Below, piece after piece: positions 12,709-21,304 of a DNA stretch of 59,749 nucleotides. The DNA is taken from positions 1-59,749 of the forward strand of contig NZ_JAHLEL010000001.1 of the NCBI RefSeq assembly GCF_020131355.1, written 5' to 3'. The notes below the pieces were generated by a model. The model ran no database searches. It had not been told where the DNA came from and saw only the letters and a list, made by a program, of their open reading frames with translations. How positions within the stretch are numbered: the first letter of the stretch is position 1; every line of letters begins with the position of its first letter. The position numbers and the translations under genes are program-made. This DNA is from Pseudonocardia sp. ICBG1293. GTDB taxonomy: Bacteria; Actinomycetota; Actinomycetes; Mycobacteriales; Pseudonocardiaceae.

Positions 12709-12770
12709 CGCAGTTGGTGTCGGTGGGGGCCGCTACCGTCGGTGCAGGCTCGTAGGTGGAGGTGGTGGGC

Positions 12771-13484
12771 ATGGGGCGGATCGGAGAGACCCGGGTGCAG
12801 CCCGGGCGGTTGTTCGCCCCTGAGGATCGGGGGAGCGGTCCACCGGCCGATGCCCTGGACGTGCAGTTCCGGGCGCCGCAGTCGTTCTCCCTGTTCGTCG
12901 ACGATCTGTTCAAGGCCGGCCGGGAGGAAGACGGGCGCGCCTGCTTCGCGCTGTACGAGCAGGTCATGGACCGCACCACGGCACAGCTGCAGCTGATGGG
13001 CGGATACGTCGTCGACGAACAAGGCATTTCACTTCCAGCACGTCTGGATCTCACGGCCTACGGCGAGAGCACTGTGCCGGGGTTCAGCATGATCCGGATC
13101 CACCACCACCTATACGTCGGCCGGACCGCCGTGAGTCTGCGAGACGGTCGACGACTACCTGTCGACTCGCCTCGACTCCGTCGGGTCGCTAGAGCTGCTA
13201 GCGCGATCGCCGTCGACGCTGTTCGAGAGCTAACTGAGCAGCGCTTTGGATGCCGGTGGGGCCCGCCGCCGGATGGGTACGCCTTCGAGATCCTGGACCC
13301 GCCGGTCTACAGGCGGATCATGAGTCATCAGAACGCGACGATCTGGGATGCCGCGTTGGGCGTATGCCCGTCTCCGTGGGGGCCACGCACGACCTGGGAG
13401 CAGCCCAGCCGCGATGCTCTCGACATGATGGCCGCCGACGCCGCGCTCATCGCGCGCAACAGCACTTCCCGCCCGCCCCGGTAA
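12771..13484 (+). CDS. Plasmid protein with possible HUH-like segment
   Basis: A 237-aa protein of unknown function. ATG at 12771 is chosen because GGAGG lies 9 bases before it. In the middle it has MIRIHHHLYVGRTAV followed by DGRRLPVDSPRL, then FGCRWGPPPDGYAFE. This order loosely recalls the histidine strand, DGRW turn and later WGP segment of TrwC-type relaxase domains, but the match is short and the upstream catalytic tyrosines are not evident. It may be a degenerate or accessory nickase-fold protein. Its position just before the relaxase 3' end fits a transfer-related role. I am not sure of this assignment. Confidence 0.6.
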   Translation: MGRIGETRVQPGRLFAPEDRGSGPPADALDVQFRAPQSFSLFVDDLFKAGREEDGRACFALYEQVMDRTTAQLQLMGGYVVDEQGISLPARLDLTAYGESTVPGFSMIRIHHHLYVGRTAVSLRDGRRLPVDSPRLRRVARAASAIAVDAVRELTEQRFGCRWGPPPDGYAFEILDPPVYRRIMSHQNATIWDAALGVCPSPWGPRTTWEQPSRDALDMMAADAALIARNSTSRPPR

Positions 13485-13490
13485 CTTAAG

Positions 13491-13532
13491 ACTGCACGAG
13501 TGCACTCCTGTGTTTGTGCACTCGTGCACTTG
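13491..13532. repeat. TGCAC-rich repeat cluster D
   Basis: CTGCACGAGTGCACTC and TTGTGCACTCGTGCAC give two facing copies of the core; TGCACGAGTGCA and TGCACTCGTGCA are reverse complements. This is the clearest copy of the motif, with consensus close to GTGCACTCGTGCAC. Confidence 0.6.
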
Positions 13533-13586
13533 CTCCCTCGCATAGGTCCGTTCATGCCGGAACGCTCGCAGCGGGACTGATAGATT

Positions 13587-13662
13587 CCAGGTCAGCGCGG
13601 TACCGCGGGTGCTGAGCGAGTCGCGAGGCCGTGTGACCTGGGGCAGACCGGGAGCACGGCCT
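13587..13662 (+). ncRNA. Candidate structured RNA or folded DNA site
   Basis: Three nested or adjacent stems can be drawn. CCAGGTCA (13587-13594) pairs with TGACCTGG (13634-13641), enclosing the perfect palindrome CGCGGTACCGCG (13596-13607). Immediately before TGACCTGG, AGGCCGTG (13626-13633) can pair with CACGGCCT (13655-13662). It lies in a 279-base gap with no gene, between the possible HUH-like gene and the relaxase 3' end. It could be a small antisense RNA, a terminator complex or an origin-of-transfer fold; no further support is visible. Confidence 0.35.
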
Positions 13663-13763
13663 TACGCATTTTCGTGAGACTGTCCAGCCAGCAAAGGCCT
13701 CACGAGCGCCTGCGCTAGAGACGCCAAGATCTTCCTATACGGGCCGGACACCGTGGGTAGGAG

Positions 13764-16700
13764 TCAGTAGCCCAGGCTCGGGCCGTCCATCTCCTGAGCC
13801 TGTTCCTGAACCTGGTGATGGGGTCGCTCGTACCCGCGGTTGCGCTGCTGACGGGCGGTCTCTGCGGCAGCCTGCTGACGGCTGGCCTCCCGGCCGGAGT
13901 CCTCGCCGCGGCGGAACGCACCTGCCTCAGCCGCTTCCTGCCAGACGGCTCGCAACCTGTCCATCTCTGCGGCTAGCGTCGAACCCTGCTCGTGCCCGTC
14001 GACGCGCTGGCGTGCCGGGACGGCGTCTGGCCGCTGCGTGGTGTCCTGCTGGCCCTCGCTCGTGTGCTCGGGAGCGGCATCGACGGTCCGCGGACTCGCG
14101 GTGTCCACCCCGGCGCGGGTGGCGTCGCGGTTGCGGCGGGCCAGTTCCTCGGCCGCGAGTCGGGCGTCGTCGGCGGCGTCGCGGTTGGCCTCGGCCCACT
14201 TCGCGCGCTCGGCATAGCCGGTCTCGAGTACAGCGGCCCGCTGCTGGTGCCATCCCATCATCCGCTGCGCCTGGTCGCGCTCGTCGACCATCTGAGCCAC
14301 TTCATGGTGGCGAGGGTGGTCGGCCGCTGCGGCGGCCTCGATCTCACCGGACAGCAGCCGGTGGCGGGTGCGGTACTCATGCGTCGCGCGGTGGGCGTCG
14401 GCGAGCTTGTCCGCGACCCACTCCGGAGCCGCGGCCTGCTCGCGTTCCCACCGCTCCGTGCGCGCGTAGAGCTGCCCGTCGGTCAGGGCCCGGTGGTCCA
14501 CGACGGCGTCCTGGTCGCCGAGCGCGGTCCGCGCGTCGGTCCAGAGAGCGCGCTGAAGCGGGTGCTCCCTCGACGGGGCCGCCCCGATCGACTCCTGGTT
14601 GTCGGGGATGCGGTGCAGCTCCCGGTACGCGGCGACCGCTCCGGCGCGCCGCTGCCAGTCCGTGTGTGCGGCGACATCGGCGGGGTCGGGGACCTCGCCG
14701 AGTCCGGAGATCGCCCACGCGGTCGGCTCGGCGGCGAGCTGGCGGCCCAGGCGCGCCTGCCGATCGGTCGCGGCCGCGGCCAGCTCGGCGACGAACCGGC
14801 CGGCCTCGGTGCCATCCGGTGCCGGGACTCGGGTGGTCCAGTTCGCCGGGTCCACGGCCCTCTCAGGTTCACGCAGTCCGGTCAGGTTCCGCAGCCGCCA
14901 CCGCAGTACGTCCGGGACGCTGTCGGCGGTGTCCAGGCCCCGTACCCCGGCCGCCTCCGCCAGCAGCACAGTCGGGTCGTGCCCGGCCAGCTCGGCCTCT
15001 CGTGTGGCCGCTAGCAGCCGCCCGTATCCGGCCCGGTCCTGCTCGGCGGCCGCCATGCGCTCCGGACCGAGGATCTCTGCCAGCACCAGGTTGTAGCGGT
15101 GGTGTGCGTGGTCCTGGGCGGCGACGTCGAGGGTCGCGGCGGCCATCGCGAAGCTGCCGGAGTCCCGCAACCCGGCGCGCAGGGTCTCGGTGGCGGTGCG
15201 CTGCGCCCCGCTGGTGGCCAGGATCGCCACGGCCCGCTCCCGCGCGGACTCAACCAGCCGCTCGGGAGCATGCTCGTCAGGGGCCCGCTCGGTGACCAGG
15301 TGCGCGATGTTGCGGGCTCGGCCACGGCTCATCGCGACGTAGAACGCCTCGCGGCTGGCGTCGCGGTCCACCACCGGGTAACTGGCGTCCACGGTGACGC
15401 CCTGGGCGGCGTGCACGGTAACCGCGTAGGCGAGGGTGACGTGCTCACGCACGTACTGCGGCAGCAGGTGCGCGGTCGCGCCGTCCTCGTCACGGACCAG
15501 CAGCGCCCCGGACTCGGTGTGGCGTCCGATCACGGTGTAGAGCGCCCGGTTCGTCACCGGGTCGGGCTCCCCGGCTGCACCGGGTCGCTGGTCGACCCGC
15601 GCCCGGTAGTCGTTCATCCGAGCCTGCACCCGGTCCCCGACACTCACATCCTGACCACCGGCCAGCTGCGCGACCGGCTGCGCTTCGACCCGGCCCAGCT
15701 CGATCAGTCGTTCACGGATGTTCGTAGACAAGGTTGAAGCGTCGGCGTTGCTTCCCACGATCAGCAGCGCGTCGTCTCCGGCGAGGGTGTCTGCGAGGTA
15801 GGACTCCATCGCGGCGTCCTGCATCTCCTCGACCGTGCCGGTGCGCAACCGGCCCCGGTCGGCGTAGGCGTCCACCGCCGCGACGTTGCCGATCCGCAGA
15901 CCCAGGCTGGCTTCGCGCTCCCACTCCTGCGTGAACCGGTGCACCTCCCGCAGCTCGTGCGCGCCGTGCTCGGCGATCAGGTGCGCGAACAGTCCGCCGG
16001 CCCCGACCGCATCGAGCTGGTACGGGTCCCCGGTCATGACGACCTTCGCCCCGGCAGCCGCGGCCAGTTCCACGATCCGATCCAGGTCCTGCGTCGAGGA
16101 CATCCCGGCCTCGTCGACCATCACCAGGTCACCGGCCTGCAGCCGGTCCCGCACCTGACCGGTCTCATTCGGGGTGAACGCCTGCAAGAACCGGGCCGTG
16201 TTGATCGCTTCGAGCCCGTCCCCGGCAAGGTTCTGCGTCGCGATCTGCGACGTCGCCACTCCGAGCACCCGCCCACCGGTGAACTCACCCCACACCCGGG
16301 CAAGCTCACCGACCGTGCGGGACTTCCCGGCCCCGGCCGGACCCACGAGACAGTCGCCGACGCGGCCGGACTCGACGACCCCGACCACCGCGGCCACCTG
16401 GTCCGCGGACAGGCCCGCCCCGTCCAGCCGTGCCCGCAGCGCAACCACGTCCGCCGCCGCGGTGTCCGGGGTCCGCGCGGCGGCCATCCGGGCGGCCACA
16501 CGCTGCTCCGTGGCCAGGTGCGCGGCGGTCGCGTAGCGCTCCCCGTTCGCCCGCCGGTAGATCGACGCACCATCCGCCCGCCGGAACCCCTCCGGCACCT
16601 CAACGGGGTCCGGTGCGGACACCTTCACAACCTCGACCGTCCGCAGTGCGTCCCGGATCAGTTCCTCCAACCGGGCGGGTCGCTCGGCCACAGACACGCC

Positions 16701-18053
16701 CAGCGCGGCCGCGTCACCGAGGCGCTTGTCCAGCGCGGCCGCGAGGTTCCCGAACGTCCACACCGCGTACTGCGCCTGCACGTCTTCCACCGCGGCCGCC
16801 ATCACCTCCCGCAGCTGCACCGCGGACACTCTGTCCGGAGTGATGGGCTGCCCGGCCACGGCGGCCGTGGCCGCCCGGCCGTCCCCGTCCGCCCGGTGTC
16901 CGGCTGCTTCGACCTCGGCCACCATCGCGGCCAGCCGAGCTGTCCGCGGCTCGCTCCATCCAGCCACCGCAGAGGGGCCGGCCTCGGGCCCCTTGGCCTT
17001 GCGGGTCTCGTAGACGGCCATGTCGGTGATCCGCTTCATTGCCGCCGCGTCCGGCTCCTGGCCGTGCCGCTCTCGGTAGAGCGCCACGCGCTCGGCAACC
17101 AGCTCGGTCACCTGACCGCGCCGGGTCGACGCCTCGGCCATCAGCTCGACATCGACACCGACGATCTCGCGGGCCACTCCGTCCGGGCGCAGCTCGAACC
17201 TCGCACCGGACGCGGTCGTGACCTCCTGCTCCAACGCCCGGACGTACGCGGCGTCGATGGCCTCTTTGTAGGCCCGGAACGCGGCCCCGTCCAGTGCCCC
17301 GATCTTCCCATCAGCGGTCACCGTGCGGTTGAGCAGAGCCGCGTGGGTGTGCGTCTGGGGCTCGTTCTCCCGGCTGGTCGAGTGCCGCCACAATGTCCAT
17401 ACCGTTCCGGTACCGGCTTCGTGGCGCCCGATCGACTCGTTCCCGGTTACCGACCGCCCATGCCATCCCGTCCGTGTGAAAGCAATCCGCGACTCCGCGT
17501 ACTCGATCGCGATACCGACTGCACGGTCATGCGCAGCGGAAACCGCATCCGCCATCTCAACGTTTCCCGTAGCCCTAAGCGCTGCCTCGTAAACCGACAC
17601 CGACTTCGGCGCACTGAACGTGAAATCGTAATAGGCAACGGGACGCCGACCATCCGTAGCTGCCTGGTTGCGCAGCTCCCGCTCACGCTCCGGCGACACC
17701 TCGCCGGACTCCTTCGCGACCAGCGCGTCGTATCGCTCCTGCTCAGTCTTGTACTTCGCAGGCCGGCGACCCAGATAGACCGGCGTCTCCTCGGTCGACT
17801 CCGGTCGACGGAGCTGCCCGAAAACCGCCCGAACGTCATCCGGATTCACAGAGTCCCCGTCGCGGAAATCTAGGCCCATTGCCTCCATACCCGACCCGGC
17901 CCAGCGCCCGACGGCCTCGCCGTGCTCCACCGCTGCGGTGTAGTACCCCGGCCCCTGCTGCCCGGCAGCCGCCTCGTGAGCGTGCTCGCGGCAGCCCGAC
18001 CCGCGGAGCAGGTACTCGACCGCTCCGGAGCCGATGGCGGTGATGCGCAGCAC
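13764..18053 (-). CDS. traA: MobF-family relaxase-helicase (TraA/TrwC type)
   Basis: A 1,429-aa conjugative relaxase that nicks oriT, stays bound to the 5' end and unwinds the plasmid. The N-terminal TrwC relaxase domain includes YYDFTFSAPKSVSVYE and the HUH metal site in PQTHTHAALLNR (about residue 235). The C-terminal SF1 helicase has Walker A GPAGAGKSRT (about residue 567), VMVDEAGMSS, MTGDPYQLDAVGAGG, the UvrD-like YAVTVHAAQGVTVD and YVAMSRGRARN. A long charged, coiled-coil-like tail follows. I chose GTG at 18053 (VLRITAIGSG); the frame is open further upstream but reads as low-complexity. It is divergent from the ADP-ribosyltransferase gene; oriT may lie in the gap. Confidence 0.95.
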   Translation of the reverse strand: MLRITAIGSGAVEYLLRGSGCREHAHEAAAGQQGPGYYTAAVEHGEAVGRWAGSGMEAMGLDFRDGDSVNPDDVRAVFGQLRRPESTEETPVYLGRRPAKYKTEQERYDALVAKESGEVSPERERELRNQAATDGRRPVAYYDFTFSAPKSVSVYEAALRATGNVEMADAVSAAHDRAVGIAIEYAESRIAFTRTGWHGRSVTGNESIGRHEAGTGTVWTLWRHSTSRENEPQTHTHAALLNRTVTADGKIGALDGAAFRAYKEAIDAAYVRALEQEVTTASGARFELRPDGVAREIVGVDVELMAEASTRRGQVTELVAERVALYRERHGQEPDAAAMKRITDMAVYETRKAKGPEAGPSAVAGWSEPRTARLAAMVAEVEAAGHRADGDGRAATAAVAGQPITPDRVSAVQLREVMAAAVEDVQAQYAVWTFGNLAAALDKRLGDAAALGVSVAERPARLEELIRDALRTVEVVKVSAPDPVEVPEGFRRADGASIYRRANGERYATAAHLATEQRVAARMAAARTPDTAAADVVALRARLDGAGLSADQVAAVVGVVESGRVGDCLVGPAGAGKSRTVGELARVWGEFTGGRVLGVATSQIATQNLAGDGLEAINTARFLQAFTPNETGQVRDRLQAGDLVMVDEAGMSSTQDLDRIVELAAAAGAKVVMTGDPYQLDAVGAGGLFAHLIAEHGAHELREVHRFTQEWEREASLGLRIGNVAAVDAYADRGRLRTGTVEEMQDAAMESYLADTLAGDDALLIVGSNADASTLSTNIRERLIELGRVEAQPVAQLAGGQDVSVGDRVQARMNDYRARVDQRPGAAGEPDPVTNRALYTVIGRHTESGALLVRDEDGATAHLLPQYVREHVTLAYAVTVHAAQGVTVDASYPVVDRDASREAFYVAMSRGRARNIAHLVTERAPDEHAPERLVESARERAVAILATSGAQRTATETLRAGLRDSGSFAMAAATLDVAAQDHAHHRYNLVLAEILGPERMAAAEQDRAGYGRLLAATREAELAGHDPTVLLAEAAGVRGLDTADSVPDVLRWRLRNLTGLREPERAVDPANWTTRVPAPDGTEAGRFVAELAAAATDRQARLGRQLAAEPTAWAISGLGEVPDPADVAAHTDWQRRAGAVAAYRELHRIPDNQESIGAAPSREHPLQRALWTDARTALGDQDAVVDHRALTDGQLYARTERWEREQAAAPEWVADKLADAHRATHEYRTRHRLLSGEIEAAAAADHPRHHEVAQMVDERDQAQRMMGWHQQRAAVLETGYAERAKWAEANRDAADDARLAAEELARRNRDATRAGVDTASPRTVDAAPEHTSEGQQDTTQRPDAVPARQRVDGHEQGSTLAAEMDRLRAVWQEAAEAGAFRRGEDSGREASRQQAAAETARQQRNRGYERPHHQVQEQAQEMDGPSLGY

Positions 18054-18206
18054 GAGCCCATCGTACCGGAGCCGACCAAGATCATAACACTGTGCATAGG
18101 TGTGTGTTGATGATCGAAAAGTGGCTGAGTGCAGGTGCTGATGTTGGGTTGTGGTTGAGCGTGCAACGGACAGCTGGGTGTCGGTGGCGGCTCGTATGGT
18201 GCGCCT

Positions 18207-19097
18207 GTGGCGACATCGAGAGACAGGCGTCGCGGCAGCGGCGCGCGACGGTCGAAGGACACGACGCCGGGGCGTCGCGGTGCAGGACGCTGGTTCCACG
18301 GCGGGACGCCAGGGCTGCGCCCGGGGGCGCGCCTGGTCAGCGCTACGGCGCTCGGCATCGCCTACACCTACGCGATGGCGGGGGCGGAGTACTCGCCGGA
18401 CTGGGTGTACGTCACGGCTGACGAGGGCTCCGCCCGTGCCTACGCGAGCCGCTACGTGGATCCGTTCGGCCGCACGATTCCGGGAGACGTCTACGAAGTG
18501 CGGCCGGAAGTCGACCGGCCGGACCCGGATTACCGCCACTTCCCCAAGACATTCCGGCGGTGCCGGTCGGCAGTGGTGACCCGCGTAATCGCGACCGGGG
18601 TCGTTCTCACACCGGAGGAATGCGCCCGTCTCGAACGGAGCTACCAGGTGTGGGGCGATCCGGACAGCCCTGTGTGGGACGAGAACGGGATCATCAATCC
18701 GTCACCGCAGATGACGGAGAACGGGGCCACCCGGGAATGGACGGAAATGCTCCGGCCCTCGTTGCCGATCACCGACATCGACGGCGCCGGGAAACTCTCG
18801 TGTGCCTCCGGTCGGCGGCTGGCCGGGACCGGCAGGGACCCCGCCGACGTCCTGGTGGAGGTGGTGACCGCGCTCGATCGCGACTGCCAGATCACCCGGA
18901 CCGGGTTCGGGCGGTACTGCTGCACCGTCTGCGGGGCCACTCCCCACGACGAAGCCGCAGCCGCGCGCCATCAGCTCGGGGACCGCGCCGTCGAGCTACT
19001 CACCTGCGTGCACGACCTCGCCTCAGAACCACTGGGTTCGCTCGCGGCCGCAGCCGCCCGTCGGTCCCCGGACCGGTGGGACTGGCTCCCCCGATAG
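18207..19097 (+). CDS. Arr-like ADP-ribosyltransferase domain protein
   Basis: A 296-aa protein. After a basic N-terminus it has WFHGGTPGLRPGARL, then VYVTADEGSARAYASRY, then GDVYEVRPEVDRPDPDY. This order (His-Gly-Gly, a Tyr-Val-Thr strand, then an acidic VYEV segment) matches the rifampicin ADP-ribosyltransferase fold, in which NAD binds near the histidine. A C-terminal region with YCCTVCG, then H and CVH, looks like a small zinc site and is not part of Arr. It is divergent from the relaxase, so it may be among the first genes expressed after transfer. Substrate unknown: antibiotic, nucleic acid or host protein are all possible. Confidence 0.65.
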   Translation: MATSRDRRRGSGARRSKDTTPGRRGAGRWFHGGTPGLRPGARLVSATALGIAYTYAMAGAEYSPDWVYVTADEGSARAYASRYVDPFGRTIPGDVYEVRPEVDRPDPDYRHFPKTFRRCRSAVVTRVIATGVVLTPEECARLERSYQVWGDPDSPVWDENGIINPSPQMTENGATREWTEMLRPSLPITDIDGAGKLSCASGRRLAGTGRDPADVLVEVVTALDRDCQITRTGFGRYCCTVCGATPHDEAAAARHQLGDRAVELLTCVHDLASEPLGSLAAAAARRSPDRWDWLPR

Positions 19098-19122
19098 CAC
19101 CCGCCGGTCCCTTGGCTCAGCT

Positions 19123-19494
19123 TCAACGGGGCGTCAGATCCTGACCGCCGAACCCCACCAGCGTCACCGGGAGCGGCGGCCGCGCCGCAGGATCGGCCGG
19201 TACCGCCTCAGCCGAGTTCGGACCGTGCATCGCAGTCCAGGGAGTCCGGTACTGCACCGCGTGCTCCCCCTGACCGTCGGCGGGGTGCCAGGTCGACACC
19301 GACACCACCAGCGCCCCGCAACTGCTGCACGCCCCGATCGCAGCCGACATGCGCTCCCCGCGGCGCAACGGTCCGTCGAGGTGGCCCCACTCGGCCGGTT
19401 CCAGGGCAAGACGGGTCTCCTCGGGCGCCACGGCGACCGGTCCGGAACCGACCAAGCCGTGGACGTGCGCCCCGGGGTGGGTGCAGGTGCTCAT
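19123..19494 (-). CDS. Hypothetical protein with CxxC motif
   Basis: A 123-aa protein with one CSSCG pair and an N-terminal CTHPG segment, which together could hold a zinc ion. No family is recognised. Its ATG overlaps the stop of the upstream HTH gene by four bases, so the two are co-translated. In the second copy of this region a C is missing near 55166, which breaks the frame; that is part of the low-accuracy right end. Confidence 0.6.
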   Translation of the reverse strand: MSTCTHPGAHVHGLVGSGPVAVAPEETRLALEPAEWGHLDGPLRRGERMSAAIGACSSCGALVVSVSTWHPADGQGEHAVQYRTPWTAMHGPNSAEAVPADPAARPPLPVTLVGFGGQDLTPR

Positions 19495-20027
19495 CGCGTG
19501 CTCCTCGTCCTGGCCTCCGTCGAACGGGGCGGGGGCGGGAAGGCCGCTCCCCAGCGTTCGTGGGCCGACTGGCGGGTCAGGCCGGCCGCGTCACCGATCA
19601 CTGTCCAGGACGCCCCGGCAGCCCGGGCCCGGCCGACCGCGGTGTCCAGCTCCTCGCGGATCTCAGCCAACCGAACCGCGGCATCGTGCACCGCAAGCCC
19701 CGGCAGCGCCTCGCCCAGGTGCGTACGCCACTGTCCCTGCGCACCCTCGCCCTCCTCGGGGCCCTCCACCGACTCCGGGGCGACACTGGCTGAACTCGGA
19801 TAGAGCGCGACCTGCTCGGCGTAGCAGGAGTCCGTGGCCACCACCTCCGCGCGGGACCAGAACCTCTCCCCGCGCCAACCGCAGACACACGCGGCGCGCC
19901 AGCCCACGAACCGACTGTTGGTCAGATCGTCGTGGATCCCGGTGACCGTGTCGCCATCGAGGACTACGGCGGCGTAGCCCTCGTGTTCGTAGGCCGGTCC
20001 GTAACCAGTGTCCCAGGTCCACCCCAT
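19491..20027 (-). CDS. HTH-containing hypothetical protein
   Basis: A 178-aa protein. The N-terminal half holds GWRAACVCGWRG, a possible metal or Fe-S binding CxC. The C-terminal half is helical and ends in ASWTVIGDAAGLTRQSAHERWG, a clear helix-turn-helix of the kind found in small actinobacterial plasmid and phage regulators. The start codon lies 4 bases from the first of two operator-like palindromes, so autoregulation is likely. It forms a two-gene operon with the CxxC protein. Confidence 0.7.
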   Translation of the reverse strand: MGWTWDTGYGPAYEHEGYAAVVLDGDTVTGIHDDLTNSRFVGWRAACVCGWRGERFWSRAEVVATDSCYAEQVALYPSSASVAPESVEGPEEGEGAQGQWRTHLGEALPGLAVHDAAVRLAEIREELDTAVGRARAAGASWTVIGDAAGLTRQSAHERWGAAFPPPPRSTEARTRSTR

Positions 20028-20030
20028 ACT

Positions 20031-20088
20031 GTCAGGATACCCTGACGATCTCCCCTGTCAGGGTATCCTGACGCTAGCTTTAGCTAGC
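20031..20088. promoter_or_regulatory. Tandem operator palindromes
   Basis: GTCAGGATACCCTGAC (20031-20046) and its exact reverse complement GTCAGGGTATCCTGAC (20057-20072) lie 26 bases apart, centre to centre. They are followed at once by GCTAGCTTTAGCTAGC (20073-20088), another perfect inverted repeat with a TTTA loop. They occupy the space between the HTH gene (minus strand) and a small plus-strand frame beginning at 20089. The HTH protein is the natural candidate ligand. Confidence 0.7.
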
Positions 20089-20178
20089 ATGAGCAAGCGA
20101 CCCAACAAGGCTCGATCGAACATAATATTGATTATCGGCTCGCCCGACCTGCCGAAACGCGACCCGGAGCCGTTACTA

Positions 20179-21301
20179 GTGTTGCGGTAACTAGGTTACT
20201 TTACTCACGGGCTGGTTTACGGGATCATGAGCTGTGCCGTTGACTGTGACCGTGGACGTTCCGGCCGCCGACCGCGAGGTGCTGGAGTCCTGGCTGCGTT
20301 CCTCGTCGGTTTCGGCGGGACTGGCCCGACGGGGCAGGATCGTGTTGCTGGCCGCGGACGGGGTGGCGGTCAAGGACATCGTCACACTGGTCGGGGCGTC
20401 GAAGGCGACGGTGATCGGGTGGAAGAAGCGTTACGCCGCTGAGGGGATCGCCGGGCTGGCCGACCGGCCCAAGGCGGGCCGGCCGCCGGTGATCGACGAG
20501 GTCGCGGTCGTGCTCGCCACGCTGGAACCGCCGCCTGAGCGGCTCGGAGTCACGCACTGGTCGTCACGGCTGCTCGGTGCCGAGCTCGGGATCTCCCACG
20601 TGTGGATCGGCAAGATTTGGCGGCGGTGGGGGCTGCAGCCGTGGAAGTCCGAGACGTTCAAGTTCTCCACCGATCCCGAGCTCGAAGCCAAGGTCCGCGA
20701 CATCGTCGGGTTGTATCTGAACCCGCCGGACAAGGCCGTCGTGCTCTGCGTCGACGAGAAATCCCAGGTCCAGGCCCTGGACCGGACAGCGCCGATCCTG
20801 CCGATCATGCCCGGTATCCCGGAGAAACGGACGCATGACTACGTCCGTCACGGCACCACCACGCTGTTCGCGGCGTTAGAGGTCGCGACCGGGCGGGTCG
20901 AGCAGGCGTGCCTGCCGCGGCATCGCCATCAGGAGTTCCTGCGGTTCCTCAAGCAGGTCGCGAAGGCCTACCCGCGGCGCAAGCTGCACCTGGTGGTGGA
21001 CAACTACGCGACCCACAAGCACCCCGCAGTGAAGGCCTGGCTGGCCCGCAACCCGCGGATCACCCTGCACTTCACCCCGACCTCGGGATCGTGGCTGAAC
21101 ATGGTCGAGGTCTTTTTCGGGGTCATCACCCGCCAGGCCATTCGCCGTGGCAGCTTCGGCAGCGTCAGAGAACTGATCGGCGCGATCGGCCGGTTCATCG
21201 ACGGCTGGAACGAACGCTGCCACCCGTTCATCTGGACCAAACCCGCAGACCACCTACTCAACCACTGCCGACCCGGTCAAAGAACATCGTTTACGCGACA
21301 C
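20179..21301 (+). mobile_element. IS630-family insertion sequence
   Basis: The ends read GTGTTGCGGTAA on the left and, in reverse complement, GTGTCGCGTAAA on the right. Each is flanked by TA (20177-20178 and 21302-21303), the target duplicated by this family. The length of about 1.12 kb and the single transposase frame fit IS630. The transposase stop codon TAG uses the target TA. It marks the left edge of the metabolic cargo region. Confidence 0.85.
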
Positions 21302-21304
21302 TAG
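20234..21304 (+). CDS. IS630-family transposase
   Basis: A 356-aa DDE transposase. The N-terminal HTH includes KDIVTLVGASKATVIGWKKRY. The catalytic residues lie in LCVDEKSQV, VVDNYATHKHP and SGSWLNMVEVFF, which is the classical D-D-E order of IS630/Tc1-mariner relatives. GTG at 20234 is used. The copy is intact. In the second copy at 55928 a single C is missing near 56772, which splits the frame before the last acidic residue. Confidence 0.93.
   Translation: MPLTVTVDVPAADREVLESWLRSSSVSAGLARRGRIVLLAADGVAVKDIVTLVGASKATVIGWKKRYAAEGIAGLADRPKAGRPPVIDEVAVVLATLEPPPERLGVTHWSSRLLGAELGISHVWIGKIWRRWGLQPWKSETFKFSTDPELEAKVRDIVGLYLNPPDKAVVLCVDEKSQVQALDRTAPILPIMPGIPEKRTHDYVRHGTTTLFAALEVATGRVEQACLPRHRHQEFLRFLKQVAKAYPRRKLHLVVDNYATHKHPAVKAWLARNPRITLHFTPTSGSWLNMVEVFFGVITRQAIRRGSFGSVRELIGAIGRFIDGWNERCHPFIWTKPADHLLNHCRPGQRTSFTRH

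Noticed and set aside
10679..13532. CRISPR array in the TGCAC-rich gaps
   Set aside because: Repeats are 5-14 bases, irregular in spacing and partly inverted, with no constant repeat-spacer unit and no cas genes.
13992..17873. Long plus-strand open frames opposite the relaxase gene
   Set aside because: They are shadows of the high-GC relaxase gene: their content is Arg/Pro/Gly-rich and carries no family motif, while the minus strand has all relaxase and helicase motifs.
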